A stretch of 64,000 nucleotides of DNA from Cellulomonas wangleii (GCF_018388445.1 NZ_CP074405.1:248001-312000); one strand, 5' to 3'; numbered from the stretch's first letter, positions 41,207-50,140 are shown. Notes: generated from the sequence alone by a model not told the origin. Made by a program: numbers and translations.

Positions 41207-41980
41207 ATGACCGTGCCGGGACCTGACGACGACCTGCGCGGCGCGCACCTCACGGGCGTCGACCTGCGGGGGGCGCGGTTCGTGCGTGCCGACCTGTCCG
41301 GCGTCGTCATGCGGGGCGTCGAGGTCGACGGCGCCGAGATCGACTCGCCGTGGCTCGTGGAGAGCGGGAGCCTGCTGGTCAACGGCGTCGACGTCGTGCC
41401 GTTCGTCGACGCCGAGCCGGACCGACGGTTCCCGGGGCGCGAGCTGCGCCGCGCATCCGACCCCGACGGGCTGCGCGCGGCGTGGGCGGCGCTCGAGCGC
41501 ACGTGGGAGGCGACCCTCGCACGGGCCGCCGCCATGCCGCCGGGCACGGTCGACGTGCAGGTCGACGGCGAGTGGTCGTTCGCCCAGACGCTGCGTCACC
41601 TGGTCATGGCCACGGACACGTGGCTGCGACGGGCCGTGCTGGGCGTCGAGCAGCCGTTCCACCCGCTCGGTCACCCGAACGAGGAGTACGAGGCCGACGG
41701 CAACGACCCGTCGGTGTTCGCCCCGGGGACCCCCGCGTACGACGACGTGCTGGCGGTCCGCGCCGAGCGTGTCGCCATGGTGCGTGACTACCTGGCCGAC
41801 GTCACGGTCGACGACCTCGCGGTGGAGCGCCGCAACCCCTGGGCGCCGCAGTACCCCGAGACGACGCTGTCGTGCCTGCACACGATCCTCGAGGAGGAGT
41901 GGGAGCACCACCGGTACGCGGTGCGGGACCTCGACGCGATCGAGGCGGGCGGTCAGCCCGCGGCGACGTCGAGCGTGTAG
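41207..41980 (+). CDS. Pentapeptide-repeat plus DinB-fold protein, paralogue 2
   Basis: A 257-residue protein closely like the one at 35203: DLRGAHLTGVDLRGARFVRA, DLSGVVMRGVEVDGAEID (pentapeptides), then EWSFAQTLRHLVMATDTWLR, DGNDPSVF and LSCLHTILEEEWEHHRYAVR. The two genes lie 5.3 kb apart in the same orientation. Its last 28 bases overlap the convergent gene at 41953. It sits 58 bases behind the alcohol dehydrogenase gene and may share its transcript. Confidence 0.8.
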   Translation: MTVPGPDDDLRGAHLTGVDLRGARFVRADLSGVVMRGVEVDGAEIDSPWLVESGSLLVNGVDVVPFVDAEPDRRFPGRELRRASDPDGLRAAWAALERTWEATLARAAAMPPGTVDVQVDGEWSFAQTLRHLVMATDTWLRRAVLGVEQPFHPLGHPNEEYEADGNDPSVFAPGTPAYDDVLAVRAERVAMVRDYLADVTVDDLAVERRNPWAPQYPETTLSCLHTILEEEWEHHRYAVRDLDAIEAGGQPAATSSV

Positions 41981-42501
41981 ACCGCCTCGACGGTGAACCC
42001 GTGACCGTCGCCGCCCCTGATCACGACCTCGTGGCGACCGGCGGGCAGCGGTGGGACCAGGCCCCACAGCCCCCACATCGCCATGGGGACGATCCGGCGG
42101 GTCTGCGTGACGGGGTTGTCCTCCGAGCCCGCGAGGTCCACGGCGTCGACGACGACCTCCCGCAGCTCGACGTCCGCGCCGTCCACGGTGATCCGGCCGA
42201 ACCCGTCACCCAGCACCGGCGGACCGTCACCCGCCGGTCCCCACATGTTGACCGCGGGGCCGTACAGCGGCCGCCCGGCCGGCACCGTGCAGTCCCGCTG
42301 CACCGGCCCGCCGAACGTCCCGGCGAGGAACCAGACGTCGTCCGGCTGGTCCCGGCCGGCGTGCTCGCCGTTGAGGTCGGCGACCGGCGAGGTCGCCCAG
42401 TCCTGACCCGCGACCCAGCGGAGCCAGCGCGCAGCCAGGTCCTCGGGGGAGCCCGTCGGGTACGGGACGGGCGCGGGCCGGCGGCGCGGGAAGAGGAGCA
42501 T
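41953..42501 (-). CDS. Uncharacterised protein
   Basis: A 182-residue protein that I do not recognise. It begins MLLFPRRRPAPVPYPTGSPE, has a short helix (DLAARWLRWVAGQDW), and then mostly beta-type sequence: DDVWFLAGTFGGPVQRDCTV, PAGRPLYGPAVNMW, GADVELREVVVDAVDLAG, PLPAGRHEVVIRGGDGHGFT, VEAVYTLDV. The all-beta, signal-less sequence with VWFLAGTFGG and NMW recurs in actinobacterial hypotheticals. The 3' end overlaps the DinB-fold gene by 28 bases, tail to tail. GAGGAGC lies at the start codon on the coding side's opposite strand only, so the start is uncertain. Confidence 0.65.
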   Translation of the reverse strand: MLLFPRRRPAPVPYPTGSPEDLAARWLRWVAGQDWATSPVADLNGEHAGRDQPDDVWFLAGTFGGPVQRDCTVPAGRPLYGPAVNMWGPAGDGPPVLGDGFGRITVDGADVELREVVVDAVDLAGSEDNPVTQTRRIVPMAMWGLWGLVPPLPAGRHEVVIRGGDGHGFTVEAVYTLDVAAG

Positions 42502-42601
42502 GGCCAGAACGTAGTGGCCGGCGGTGCCCGGTGGGGCCGGAACCGGTGGTCGATCGGCGTCGGTCCGTCCCGGGGGTGGTCGCACCGTCCGCCGACGGCG
42601 G

Positions 42602-43444
42602 TCAGCCGGGCAGCACCTCGGCCAGGAAGCCGTCGACCACGCCCCGGAACGCGGCGGGCTGCTCCACCCACGGGTAGTGCCCGCACGCCGCCAGCACGGC
42701 GAGCCGACCGGCGGGCAGCGCGGCGGCGAGCGCTGCGACCGGGGTGACACCGGTGAGGGCGTCCTCGGCGCCGGCGACCACGAGCGTGGGGACGGTCAGC
42801 GTCGGCAGGCCCGCACGCAGGTCGTCGGGCGGCGGTCCCGCGAGGTACGCCCGGGCGGCCGCCAGGTGCCACCGGCCGGCGGCGGCGTGCTCCCGCTCCG
42901 CGGGTCCCCACGCGGCGTACCCGGCGGGCGCACCCGCCCGCTGCCACGCGTCGTAGGCCTGTGCGCTGCTCGTGTCGGCGCCGCCCTCGAGCACCGCCAC
43001 CGCGGACCGGAACACGGGGTCGTCCGCGCGCCGGGCGGCCACCGCCTCCGCGTCGGAGGCGACGTCCACCAGCGACGCCGCCGACGGCGTGACGAGGACG
43101 AGCCCGGCCAGGCCCGGGAACCGCAGCGCGTGGCCCAGCGCCTGGCGTGCTGCCGCCGAGTGCGCCAGCAGGACGACGCGCGACGCACCCAGGTGCAGGC
43201 GCAGGTCCTGCACGTCCTGGGCCTGCGCCCACCACGAGGCGTGGGCGGGGTCCAGCGGGGAGCGGCCGACGCCACGGGGGTGGGGTACGACGAGCCGCCG
43301 GGCCCCGGCCAGGCCGGCCAGGTCACCGAGGTACGCGGGGTCGCGCGCGGGCCCGCCCGGCAGTGCGATCACGACGGGGGCGTCGGCGGGGCCGTGGGCG
43401 TCGTACGTGAGCTCGGTGCCGTCCGCTGCCGCGTAGGTGGCCAC
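42602..43444 (-). CDS. Alpha/beta hydrolase (proline iminopeptidase-like)
   Basis: A 280-residue protein from GTG 43444. APVVIALPGGPARDPAYLGD has the GGPA oxyanion segment typical of proline-iminopeptidase-like hydrolases; VVLLAHSAAARQALGHALRF holds the nucleophile (AHSAAA, with Ala replacing the usual Gly residues), VAGAEDALTGVTPVAAL the Asp and LAACGHYPWVEQPAAFRGVV the His. Substrate unknown. Confidence 0.85.
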   Translation of the reverse strand: MATYAAADGTELTYDAHGPADAPVVIALPGGPARDPAYLGDLAGLAGARRLVVPHPRGVGRSPLDPAHASWWAQAQDVQDLRLHLGASRVVLLAHSAAARQALGHALRFPGLAGLVLVTPSAASLVDVASDAEAVAARRADDPVFRSAVAVLEGGADTSSAQAYDAWQRAGAPAGYAAWGPAEREHAAAGRWHLAAARAYLAGPPPDDLRAGLPTLTVPTLVVAGAEDALTGVTPVAALAAALPAGRLAVLAACGHYPWVEQPAAFRGVVDGFLAEVLPG

Positions 43445-43508
43445 GCGGTGACCGTAGCGGCAAGGCGCTCGCCGCGCGCACCGCGCGCACCCGACCTACC
43501 TTGTGGCG

Positions 43509-43799
43509 ATGACTCCTGCCGCTCATGCCGTCGACCGTCTGATCGCCGCGTACCAGCGGTCCGTCTCGCCCCGCAAGGGCTTCAGCTGTGCCTACCGCGT
43601 CGCCCACGGCGACGCGTCCTGCTCCGGCGTCGTCCGCCAGGCCGTGCGCAGCCGCGGGGTCACCCGTGCGGTGGTGCCGGCCGTCGTGCAGCTCGTGGCC
43701 TGCTACCAGGCGGCGACGATGCTCGCGCAGTCCGACGTCAGCGGCGTCTGCTGCTGCGGTGGCATCCCCATCCCGTTCCGGTTCCCGTTCCGCTCCTGA
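43509..43799 (+). CDS. yidD: Membrane protein insertion efficiency factor YidD family
   Basis: A 96-residue protein. VDRLIAAYQRSVSPRKGFSC gives the family opening (YQ..ISP...), then AYRVAHGDASCSGVVRQAVR replaces the usual CRY-x-PTCS-x-YA-x-xA: the second Cys-Ser is kept but PT has become DA. After a membrane-facing segment it ends CCCGGIPIPFRFPF. YidD helps membrane-protein insertion and normally lies between rnpA and yidC near the origin; here it is isolated. ATG 43509 and GTG 43503 are both possible starts. Confidence 0.75.
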   Translation: MTPAAHAVDRLIAAYQRSVSPRKGFSCAYRVAHGDASCSGVVRQAVRSRGVTRAVVPAVVQLVACYQAATMLAQSDVSGVCCCGGIPIPFRFPFRS

Positions 43800-43842
43800 G
43801 CGCAGCCCGGCGCGGCGGACCTGCGTCCGCAGCGCACGCGAC

Positions 43843-43881
43843 CGCGCGGACGGGCCGCCCCCTCCGGGACCCGTCCGCGCG
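43843..43881. terminator. Two-way terminator between yidD and the TspO-like gene
   Basis: CGCGCGGACGGG (43843-43854) pairs with CCCGTCCGCGCG (43870-43881), 12 perfect pairs, midway between two convergent genes. Confidence 0.65.
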
Positions 43882-43899
43882 ATCCGTCGCCCCGTCGCC

Positions 43900-44727
43900 T
43901 CAGCGGCGGCGGGCGGTCAGTGTCGCGACGACCGGCGCCAGGAAGGCGACGCCGGCGGCGACGAAGGCGGCTGTGGCGACGGTCTCGTCGACCAGCGGGC
44001 CGTTGGTGCGTCCGATGCCGATCCACGTCAGGCCCCAGGCCATCGCGAGGCCGACGGGGATGACGAGGGCCGGGCGCCGGCGGCCGTAGGCGCCGTACGC
44101 GATGGCGAGCAGCGCGGCGGCCGAGACGAGCACGACGGACCAGCCCGTCGCCCCGAGGCCCAGCTCGCCGACGTCCGCGATCGCCAGGAACGCCGCGGTG
44201 TTGGCGAGCGTCGCGACGCTGACCCAGCCGAGGTAGAGGCCGACGGTCAGGTCGGTGACCACCGAGGGCAGCGTCGTGGTGTGGTTCATCCGGACGAGCT
44301 TGACGAACATCGTCGCGAGGACCGCGAGCAGCACGATGATGACGAGGTCGCTGCCGCCGACCGACCCGGCCTGGACGACCGCGATCCACAGCGCGTTGAG
44401 CAGCATCGACGCCAGCACCCACCAGGCGATGGCGCGCAGCCGACGGTCGGTCGCCTGGCGGGGCAGCGCCTGGACGATCGCGAACACCGCCAGGCCCGTG
44501 TAGATGACGGACCAGATCGAGAAGGCGGGGCTGTCGGGGGCCACGGGCGTCGCCGTGGCGGACAGGGAGCCGCCCGCGGCCTCGGCGATCGGCTGCCCGC
44601 CGAACGCGCCCGAGCCGACGGTCGCACCGACGATGGCGATCACGGCGCCGACGAGGACCGTGACCTGACGGACCCGGTCCTGGGACGTGGTGCGGCCGAC
44701 TGAGGCGGCGGGGTTCATGGTCTCCAT
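43900..44727 (-). CDS. TspO/MBR-related tryptophan-rich membrane protein
   Basis: A 275-residue polytopic protein with about eight hydrophobic segments. The SPAFSIWSVIYTGLAVFAIV and WWVLASMLLNALWIAVVQAG segments hold the Trp-rich motif of TspO-related tryptophan-rich sensory proteins; actinobacterial members of this longer type are common and of unknown ligand. The start is ATG 44727 or ATG 44718. Confidence 0.75.
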   Translation of the reverse strand: METMNPAASVGRTTSQDRVRQVTVLVGAVIAIVGATVGSGAFGGQPIAEAAGGSLSATATPVAPDSPAFSIWSVIYTGLAVFAIVQALPRQATDRRLRAIAWWVLASMLLNALWIAVVQAGSVGGSDLVIIVLLAVLATMFVKLVRMNHTTTLPSVVTDLTVGLYLGWVSVATLANTAAFLAIADVGELGLGATGWSVVLVSAAALLAIAYGAYGRRRPALVIPVGLAMAWGLTWIGIGRTNGPLVDETVATAAFVAAGVAFLAPVVATLTARRR

Positions 44728-44894
44728 GGCACCAGAGTGACAACAGTCAGCACGCTGAGCATCTTGAGAGACGTCCGGATCTGCCTGGATCGTCCCACGG
44801 TCGGGGGTGGGGCGCCCGCCACGTCGACCGCGGGGGCGTCGTCACCTGCCGCCCGCGCTGCGTGCGGCCCCGGCCGTGGCTAGCGTGACGAGGC

Positions 44895-45392
44895 ATGGGT
44901 CCGGAGCATCGGGCGTGGGTGCCGCCCGCGTGGGTGGCGTGGGGCGCGGTCGTGGCCGCGTTCGCGTTCGCCGCGGTGAGCCTGCTCTGGGCGACGGGCA
45001 GCACGCTCGGCCTGGACACCCTCGGCGGGACGGTCGAGCGGCTCGGGCGTGCACGTGACCCGGCGCTGCTCTCCGCGAACGCGGTGGCGCTCGTGCTCAA
45101 GGTGCTGGGCGGGGTGCTGGCCCTCGCGCTGGTCCAGCCATGGGGTCGCAGGCTGCCGCGCCGACCCCTGCTGTCGCTCGGCTGGGCGGGGGCGGCGGTC
45201 CTCGTCGTCTACGGCGTGCTGCAGGTGACGTCCGTGGCGCTCGTCGCGGCGCACGTCGTCGTGCCCGACGAGGTGCTCTCCGCCCGGGCCCTGCGGTGGC
45301 GGTTGCTGCTGTGGGAGCCGTGGTTCCTGGTCTGGGGCGTGCTGCTGGCCGGTGCCACGCTGCGTCACCAGCGGCTGAGGCCGGCGTCCTGA
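44895..45392 (+). CDS. DUF3995 membrane protein
   Basis: A 165-residue protein with four membrane segments: AVVAAFAFAAVSLLWATGST, ANAVALVLKVLGGVLALALV, LGWAGAAVLVVYGVLQVTSV and LLLWEPWFLVWGVLLAGATL. The WATGST-x-GLDTLGG loop and the LLWEPWFLVWG helix are characteristic of DUF3995, function unknown. It is divergent from the TspO-like gene with 167 bases between, in which nothing clear was seen. Confidence 0.85.
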   Translation: MGPEHRAWVPPAWVAWGAVVAAFAFAAVSLLWATGSTLGLDTLGGTVERLGRARDPALLSANAVALVLKVLGGVLALALVQPWGRRLPRRPLLSLGWAGAAVLVVYGVLQVTSVALVAAHVVVPDEVLSARALRWRLLLWEPWFLVWGVLLAGATLRHQRLRPAS

Positions 45393-45428
45393 CGTGGCCC
45401 CGAGTCCGATGTCGGGAACTCGCGGACG

Positions 45429-45809
45429 TCAGTCCAGCCAGCGGGCCGCGGCGTCGTAGACGTCGTCCGGCACGGTGTTGAACGCGATCGCCGCCTGCGG
45501 CGCGTGCCGGTGCACCAGGTTGACGACGCGCTCGAACAGCTCGAGCAGGTCCTCACGCTTGCGGATGCCGCCGCCGACCACCACCACCTGCCAGGCGCGG
45601 GACCGGAGCGCGTCGGTGACGACCTGCTCGACGTCGTCGCTCCCGTCGAGAGCGACCAGGCACCGGACCGCGGTGACGCCGGCCTCGTCGAAGCGCGTCA
45701 TCCCCTGGGCCACCGCGCGCGCGACCGGCTCGGGGTCCCAGGGGCCGGGCGCCCGGTAGGGGTCCAGACCGATCACGAGCACGCCCGGATCGGGGGTGGT
45801 GGCGCTCAC
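45429..45809 (-). CDS. Conserved uncharacterised protein (Rossmann-like strands)
   Basis: A 126-residue protein that I do not recognise. It begins VSATTPDPGVLVIGLDPYRA, then VARAVAQGMTRFDEAGVTAV, RCLVALDGSDDVEQVVTDAL, WQVVVVGGGIRKREDLLELF and RHAPQAAIAFNTVPDDVYDA. The GGGIRK and FNTVP segments are well conserved in proteobacterial and actinobacterial hypotheticals of this size. The start GTG 45809 is poorly supported because GAGGAG touches it directly. Confidence 0.6.
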   Translation of the reverse strand: MSATTPDPGVLVIGLDPYRAPGPWDPEPVARAVAQGMTRFDEAGVTAVRCLVALDGSDDVEQVVTDALRSRAWQVVVVGGGIRKREDLLELFERVVNLVHRHAPQAAIAFNTVPDDVYDAAARWLD

Positions 45810-45884
45810 CTCCTCACGGTAGGCGCCGCGCGTCGGTGCCGAAACCCCCCACGCGGCGCGACCGCGAACCCCTACTGTCACGCC

Positions 45885-46709
45885 ATGGCTGCGAACTTCA
45901 CCTGCATCGGTCTGGACGCCACGGCACCGGGTGACCTCGACCGCATCCTGGAAGCGGCCGGGGCGGGCGCGACGCCGCTCGGTGAGCGGGACGGCATCAC
46001 GGTGATGCGCTGGCAGGACGACGGAGGTGCCCGGCTCGTCCTGGAGGTCGACCGGCAGCGGCGGGTCCTCGCCGTGACACCGTCGTTCGCGGCCGAGGCG
46101 GGTGCGGAGGTCGCGTCGCTCGGCCACCTCAACCAGCAGGTGTGGAGTGCCGACGTCCTGCAGGGCGGGGAGAAGGTCACCGCACTCGCTGCGGACGTCG
46201 AGCAGTCGGCCCTGCTGGACCCGTCCGCCCCGCGCGGTGGTCGTGCCGCGGTCGTCGCCTTCGGCTCGCAGGTCCAGGTCCTCCCCGACGTGCAGGCGTT
46301 CGGCTCGTCGCCGGCCTCGCTGCTGAGCCCCGACAAGGAGGACCACGGTGAGCCGCCGGCGCACTACGTGGAACAGGGCTGGCCCTGGCCCCCGCGGATG
46401 GGCCCGGAGTCGTTCGTCTCCTACGGCGTCTTCGGCGACCCGGCCGGGGCCGAGGCGTACGCCCGGCTCAACGGCACGGTGCTGCACTCGCGGACCTGCC
46501 GCACGGCGCTCACCGGTGGGACGTTCCACGTCGCGCGCGTGCGGACCGTTGGGTTCGAGGCGGACGTGTGCCTCGCCGCGTCGGAGCACCCGCAGGCGCC
46601 CGCGCCGGGAGCGGTGCTCGCCGGGGTCGTCTACCTCGTGATGTCGCTGGAGGACGCCCCCGCGCCGGAGGCCCGCGCTGCCCGCCGGCGGTGGTCGCTC
46701 CGGCGGTGA
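45885..46709 (+). CDS. Uncharacterised protein
   Basis: A 274-residue soluble protein with no membrane segment and no family I recognise. It starts MAANFTCIGLDATAPGDLDR and has GARLVLEVDRQRRVLAVTPS, WSADVLQGGEKVTALAADVE, PRMGPESFVSYGVFGDPAGA and TAEALTGGTFHVARVRTVGF-like beta sequence, ending in a basic RRRWSLRR. Alternating strands suggest a two-domain beta protein. It is divergent from the 45429 gene (75 bases apart). Confidence 0.65.
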   Translation: MAANFTCIGLDATAPGDLDRILEAAGAGATPLGERDGITVMRWQDDGGARLVLEVDRQRRVLAVTPSFAAEAGAEVASLGHLNQQVWSADVLQGGEKVTALAADVEQSALLDPSAPRGGRAAVVAFGSQVQVLPDVQAFGSSPASLLSPDKEDHGEPPAHYVEQGWPWPPRMGPESFVSYGVFGDPAGAEAYARLNGTVLHSRTCRTALTGGTFHVARVRTVGFEADVCLAASEHPQAPAPGAVLAGVVYLVMSLEDAPAPEARAARRRWSLRR

Positions 46710-46764
46710 CCCCGGGGCGGGTGGCGGGGCGGCTGCGCGCGCCGGACGGACGGACGACGTCGCC

Positions 46765-47676
46765 TCAGGCTCGGCGGCGGAACGGCGCGAGCGTCGCGCG
46801 CAGGGCGTCGGCCGCGCCCCAGTCGTCGTCGAACTGCGCCACGACGGCGAGGTGCTGGCGCAGCTGGAGGATCGGCATCCGCTCGCGCCACCCGTCGTCG
46901 AGGCCCGTCAGCTCGGCGTAGAGCGGGAAGAAGCGGTCGGCCTCGGGCGGTGGGGCGGTCGTCCAGACGTGCGCGAGGTCGACGTCGGCCCACGTGTAGG
47001 AGACGGCCGGGTCGATGAGTGCGGGCGTCCCGTCGGCCGTGGCCATGACGTTGCCCGCCCACAGGTCGCCGTGCACCAGGCAGGCCGGGCGCACCGGCAG
47101 CAGCTCGGGCAGCCGCGCGCACAGGTGCTCCAGCGCCGCGCGGTCGCCCGTGTCCAGGGCGGCGGCGACCCGGGGCTCGTCCAGCCACCGCAGCAGCCGG
47201 TGCTGCGCGAAGAACTCGAACCCGTCGTCGTGCCACGTGTTGACCTGGCGGCGCCGGCCGAGCCAGTTGTCGCGGTGCCACCCGAACCGGGAGTGCGTGG
47301 TCGTCGTGTGCAGACGGGCCAGGACGTGCGCGCACCGTTCCCAGAACGCCGCGTCGGCCGGCCGCGGGCGCAGGGGCTCGAGCACGAGCAGGTCGGCTGC
47401 GACGAGGACGACCCGCGGCGTCGCCGCCCCGCCGAGCGTGCGCAGGGCATCCAGGCCCTCGGCCTCCGCGGCGAACGCGTCGTCCGACGGCGACTCGACG
47501 AACCCCTTGACGAACACGGACGTCCCGTCCGCGCGGCGCGCCAGACCCGCGACGGCGGCCTGTCCGCCCGCCGCGTGCTCGACAGCGACGACGTCCGTCA
47601 GCCCGGCCGCGTGCAGGCGCCGCAGCAGCAGGGCCGTCGCGTCGGACCGCGCGGTGCCGCCGTCCTCGTGCTCCAT
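46765..47676 (-). CDS. Fructosamine kinase family protein
   Basis: A 303-residue kinase-fold protein. DGTSVFVKGFVESPSDDAFA has the ATP-binding Lys, LLVLEPLRPRPADAAFWERC the hinge, PACLVHGDLWAGNVMATADG the catalytic HGDLWxGN loop, and DPAVSYTWADVDLAHVWTTA the metal-binding Asp. The HGDLW and DPAVSY motifs are those of the fructosamine-3-kinase family, which phosphorylate sugars attached to protein amines. ATG 47676 is chosen; GTG 47682 is possible. Confidence 0.88.
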   Translation of the reverse strand: MEHEDGGTARSDATALLLRRLHAAGLTDVVAVEHAAGGQAAVAGLARRADGTSVFVKGFVESPSDDAFAAEAEGLDALRTLGGAATPRVVLVAADLLVLEPLRPRPADAAFWERCAHVLARLHTTTTHSRFGWHRDNWLGRRRQVNTWHDDGFEFFAQHRLLRWLDEPRVAAALDTGDRAALEHLCARLPELLPVRPACLVHGDLWAGNVMATADGTPALIDPAVSYTWADVDLAHVWTTAPPPEADRFFPLYAELTGLDDGWRERMPILQLRQHLAVVAQFDDDWGAADALRATLAPFRRRA

Positions 47677-47828
47677 CGTCACGGGACGGGACGGTACCGC
47701 GCCGCACGGTGACCGACCCCGTGCAGGGGCGGACATCCGCGGACAGACCACCCGTTCCGCAGGCGGGATCGCGCCGCCCGCAGCAGGATGACCAGCGACA
47801 CCGACCCCCAGCGAGAGGTGAGACACCC

Positions 47829-48221
47829 GTGGAGCACTGGACGATCGCGACCGTCGCGCAGCAGAGCCCGGACTTCCGGCGCGTGCTGTGGACCGGCAAG
47901 CACAGCCAGCTCGTCATCATGACGATCCCGCCGGGCGGGGAGATCGGTGAGGAGGTCCACGAGGACATCGACCAGATCCTCACGTTCGTCTCCGGCACCG
48001 GCAAGGCGGTCGTCTCCGGCCAGGAGCGCAACGTCGCGCAGGGCGACCTCGTCGTCGTCCCGGCCGGGCGGACGCACAACTTCCTCAACACCGGCGAGAA
48101 CCCGCTGATCCTCTACACGGTCTACGGCCCGCCGGAGCACGCCGACGGTGCGGTGCACCGCACCAAGGAGGAGGCGGACGCCGCCGAGGAGGCGGGGAAG
48201 GACGAGCCGCCGACGGAGTGA
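47829..48221 (+). CDS. Cupin domain protein
   Basis: A 130-residue protein from GTG 47829. IPPGGEIGEEVHEDIDQILT and VVPAGRTHNFLNTGENPLIL give the two cupin motifs (metal-ligand His and Glu in HEDIDQ, and His in GRTHNF), with GKAVVSGQERNVAQGDLVVV between. The C-terminal 25 residues are acidic (TKEEADAAEEAGKDEPPTE). Cupins have many activities; none can be assigned. The preceding frame from 47709 is not needed because GAGAGGTGAG lies before GTG 47829. Confidence 0.88.
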   Translation: MEHWTIATVAQQSPDFRRVLWTGKHSQLVIMTIPPGGEIGEEVHEDIDQILTFVSGTGKAVVSGQERNVAQGDLVVVPAGRTHNFLNTGENPLILYTVYGPPEHADGAVHRTKEEADAAEEAGKDEPPTE

Positions 48222-48227
48222 GCTGGC

Positions 48228-48257
48228 GCGGCGCCGGGACCAGGAGCCCGGCGCCGC
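48228..48257. terminator. Two-way terminator after the cupin gene
   Basis: An 11-pair stem (48228-48238 with 48247-48257) around GCGGCGCCGGG/CCCGGCGCCGC and an eight-base loop, between convergent genes. Confidence 0.65.
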
Positions 48258-48330
48258 CCGCCCGCCGCGGCGGCCGGGCCCGTGCGACGCCCTGCGGTCG
48301 GGCGGGCTCGGTCGTCGTGCGGTCCGAGCG

Positions 48331-49266
48331 TCAGCTCCTGGTGCGCTCGGCGGCCTCGGCGTCCACGCCGGCGACGAAGTGCAGCAGCGCGTCGGCCAGG
48401 CGGTCCGGCGCCTCGAGCGCGACGTGGTGGCCGACGCCGTCGAGCTGCACGGCCTCGACCCGGCCGGCCGTGACCTGCCGGAACGTGTCGTGCGTGAACG
48501 GGCCGCCGCCTGCACCGACGGTCAGGACGGGCATCCGCAGCGGTGAGCGCCCGAGGAGAGCACGCAGCTCGTCGCCCTCGGCGAGCAGCGACCGGTAGAG
48601 GCCGGCCGCGCCGCTCCACCCGCCCGGCCGCGCGTACGTCCGGACGAGCTCGTCGAGGTCCGCGGGTCCGACGGCCCCGGGGACGGCGGTCATCCGGCCG
48701 AACCAGTCGGCGAGGAACGCCCGCTCGCGGCCGGCCAGCAGCAGCTCGGGGACGCCGGGCGAGGCGAGCGCCCCGATGTGCCACGAGCCGCCGCGCGCGA
48801 CGTCGGCCAGCGCCTCGAGGCCGAAGCCGGCCAGGCCCGTCTCCACCGCCGTGAGGCTGCGCACGGACTCGGGGTGCGCTGCCGCGAACCGGGTGACCGC
48901 GGCACCGCTGAGGTCCTGCGACGTGACGTGCACCGGGCCGAGGTCGAGCTGCTCGACGAGCCGGTGCAGGTCCCTTGCGGCCGCCGCGCTGTCGGCGTCG
49001 CCCGTGGTGCCGGCGTCCTCCGCGCCGCCGGAGTCGCCGAACCCGCGCAGGTCCACGGCGACGACGCGGTGGTGCGGGGCCAGCAGCGGCAGGACGCGGC
49101 GGAACGCCCACCAGGTCTCCGGGAAGCCGTGCACCAGCAGCACGGGCGAGCCGGTGCTCCCCGCGGACACGGCGTGGAGCGTCACGTCGCCCACATCGAC
49201 GTGGTGGTGCTCGACGTCGGGTGTGGTCGAGAGGTCGGGCGTGGTCGGGATGGCGGGCGGGTGCAT
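48331..49266 (-). CDS. Epoxide-hydrolase-like alpha/beta hydrolase
   Basis: A 311-residue protein. [20 protein letters not shown] has the HGFP oxyanion loop and the WWAF typical of epoxide hydrolases; [20 protein letters not shown] holds the nucleophile Asp (QD-L-S instead of HDWG), and [20 protein letters not shown] the His. Because the Trp after the nucleophile is missing, dehalogenase or epoxide hydrolase specificity is uncertain. It is divergent from a MarR gene and shares a 15-base operator-like dyad with it at 49277-49317. Confidence 0.85.
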   Translation of the reverse strand: MHPPAIPTTPDLSTTPDVEHHHVDVGDVTLHAVSAGSTGSPVLLVHGFPETWWAFRRVLPLLAPHHRVVAVDLRGFGDSGGAEDAGTTGDADSAAAARDLHRLVEQLDLGPVHVTSQDLSGAAVTRFAAAHPESVRSLTAVETGLAGFGLEALADVARGGSWHIGALASPGVPELLLAGRERAFLADWFGRMTAVPGAVGPADLDELVRTYARPGGWSGAAGLYRSLLAEGDELRALLGRSPLRMPVLTVGAGGGPFTHDTFRQVTAGRVEAVQLDGVGHHVALEAPDRLADALLHFVAGVDAEAAERTRS

Positions 49267-49276
49267 GGGCACTCCT

Positions 49277-49317
49277 TCGTCAACTCGGTTGTCCATTGTA
49301 GCCAACCGGGTTGACGA
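49277..49317. promoter_or_regulatory. Operator-like inverted repeat between hydrolase and MarR genes
   Basis: TCGTCAACTCGGTTG (49277-49291) and CAACCGGGTTGACGA (49303-49317) are inverted with one mismatch in 15, separated by 11 bases. It lies 11 bases from the hydrolase start and 25 from the marR start. MarR proteins bind such dyads between divergent genes, so autoregulation is likely. Confidence 0.7.
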
Positions 49318-49341
49318 AAATCGAGACCCTAGGCTGAGCCC

Positions 49342-49818
49342 ATGCCGCGCACCGGTGCCGACCTCGCTCTCCTGCTCCTCGGCGGGTACCGGGCGCTGGT
49401 CGACGCCGCGACGGCAGGCCTCGCAGTCGGCGGGCACGGCGACTTCCGCCCCGTGCACGAGTTCGCGATGCGGGCGATCGCCGCCGGTGCCGACGGCGCG
49501 ACGGAGCTCGGGCGCCGCACCGGCGTCTCCAAGCAGGCCGCCGCCAAGACCATCGCCGTCCTCGTCGAGCGCGGCTACGTCGCCACGGCGCCCGACCCGG
49601 CGGACGGACGCCGGACGCGCCTCGAGGTCACGCCGCTGGGACGCGAGGTCCTGCGGCGCGGCGAGGACGCCCTCGACGGGCTGCGCGCGCAGTGGGCCCA
49701 GCGGCTGGGCCCGGACCGGCTCGCGGCGCTCGAGGCGGACCTGGCGACGCTGGTCGGCGACCGGGCCGTCGACCCGTCCGCACCCGGGCGGACCACCGAG
49801 GACGCCGCCCGGGCCTGA
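49342..49818 (+). CDS. MarR family transcriptional regulator
   Basis: A 158-residue winged-helix protein: [60 protein letters not shown]. The recognition helix ([12 protein letters not shown]) and the wing [13 protein letters not shown] are characteristic. It is divergent from the epoxide-hydrolase-like gene with a shared dyad, and probably represses it until a ligand binds. Confidence 0.9.
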   Translation: MPRTGADLALLLLGGYRALVDAATAGLAVGGHGDFRPVHEFAMRAIAAGADGATELGRRTGVSKQAAAKTIAVLVERGYVATAPDPADGRRTRLEVTPLGREVLRRGEDALDGLRAQWAQRLGPDRLAALEADLATLVGDRAVDPSAPGRTTEDAARA

Positions 49819-50140
49819 GGCCGGTGCGCGGCCCGAGCAGCGGCTGTTGGCGAGCCCACCACGCCCACCACCGACGCCGGCGCCCTGGCCGAGCACGTCC
49901 GCAAGCTGCGCGAGGCGAGCACCGCGCGCACGACCGAAGAGCACACCTCGCTCGAGCGGGGTCAGCGGGCCCTCGACGAGGAGCACGCCCAGCAGGGTGC
50001 CCGCAGCCCGGCGCGACGACCACCCGTTCGCAGTCCGCCGCGCGAAGATCAATCCCACGTCGTGACAGGCACCCACCGCCGCCGAGGTAGTAAGGCGACG
50101 CCGAGCGACGGCCGTCAGCCGTGTGGTGGAGTAGCGCCTC
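49819..50140 (+). other. Intergenic remnant stretch with a coiled-coil-like open frame
   Basis: No complete gene. One frame reads [36 protein letters not shown] helical sequence at about 49890-49990 without a start, in the same direction as marR. It looks like the leftover of a helical protein; no family was recognised. The rest reads Arg-rich. Confidence 0.35.
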
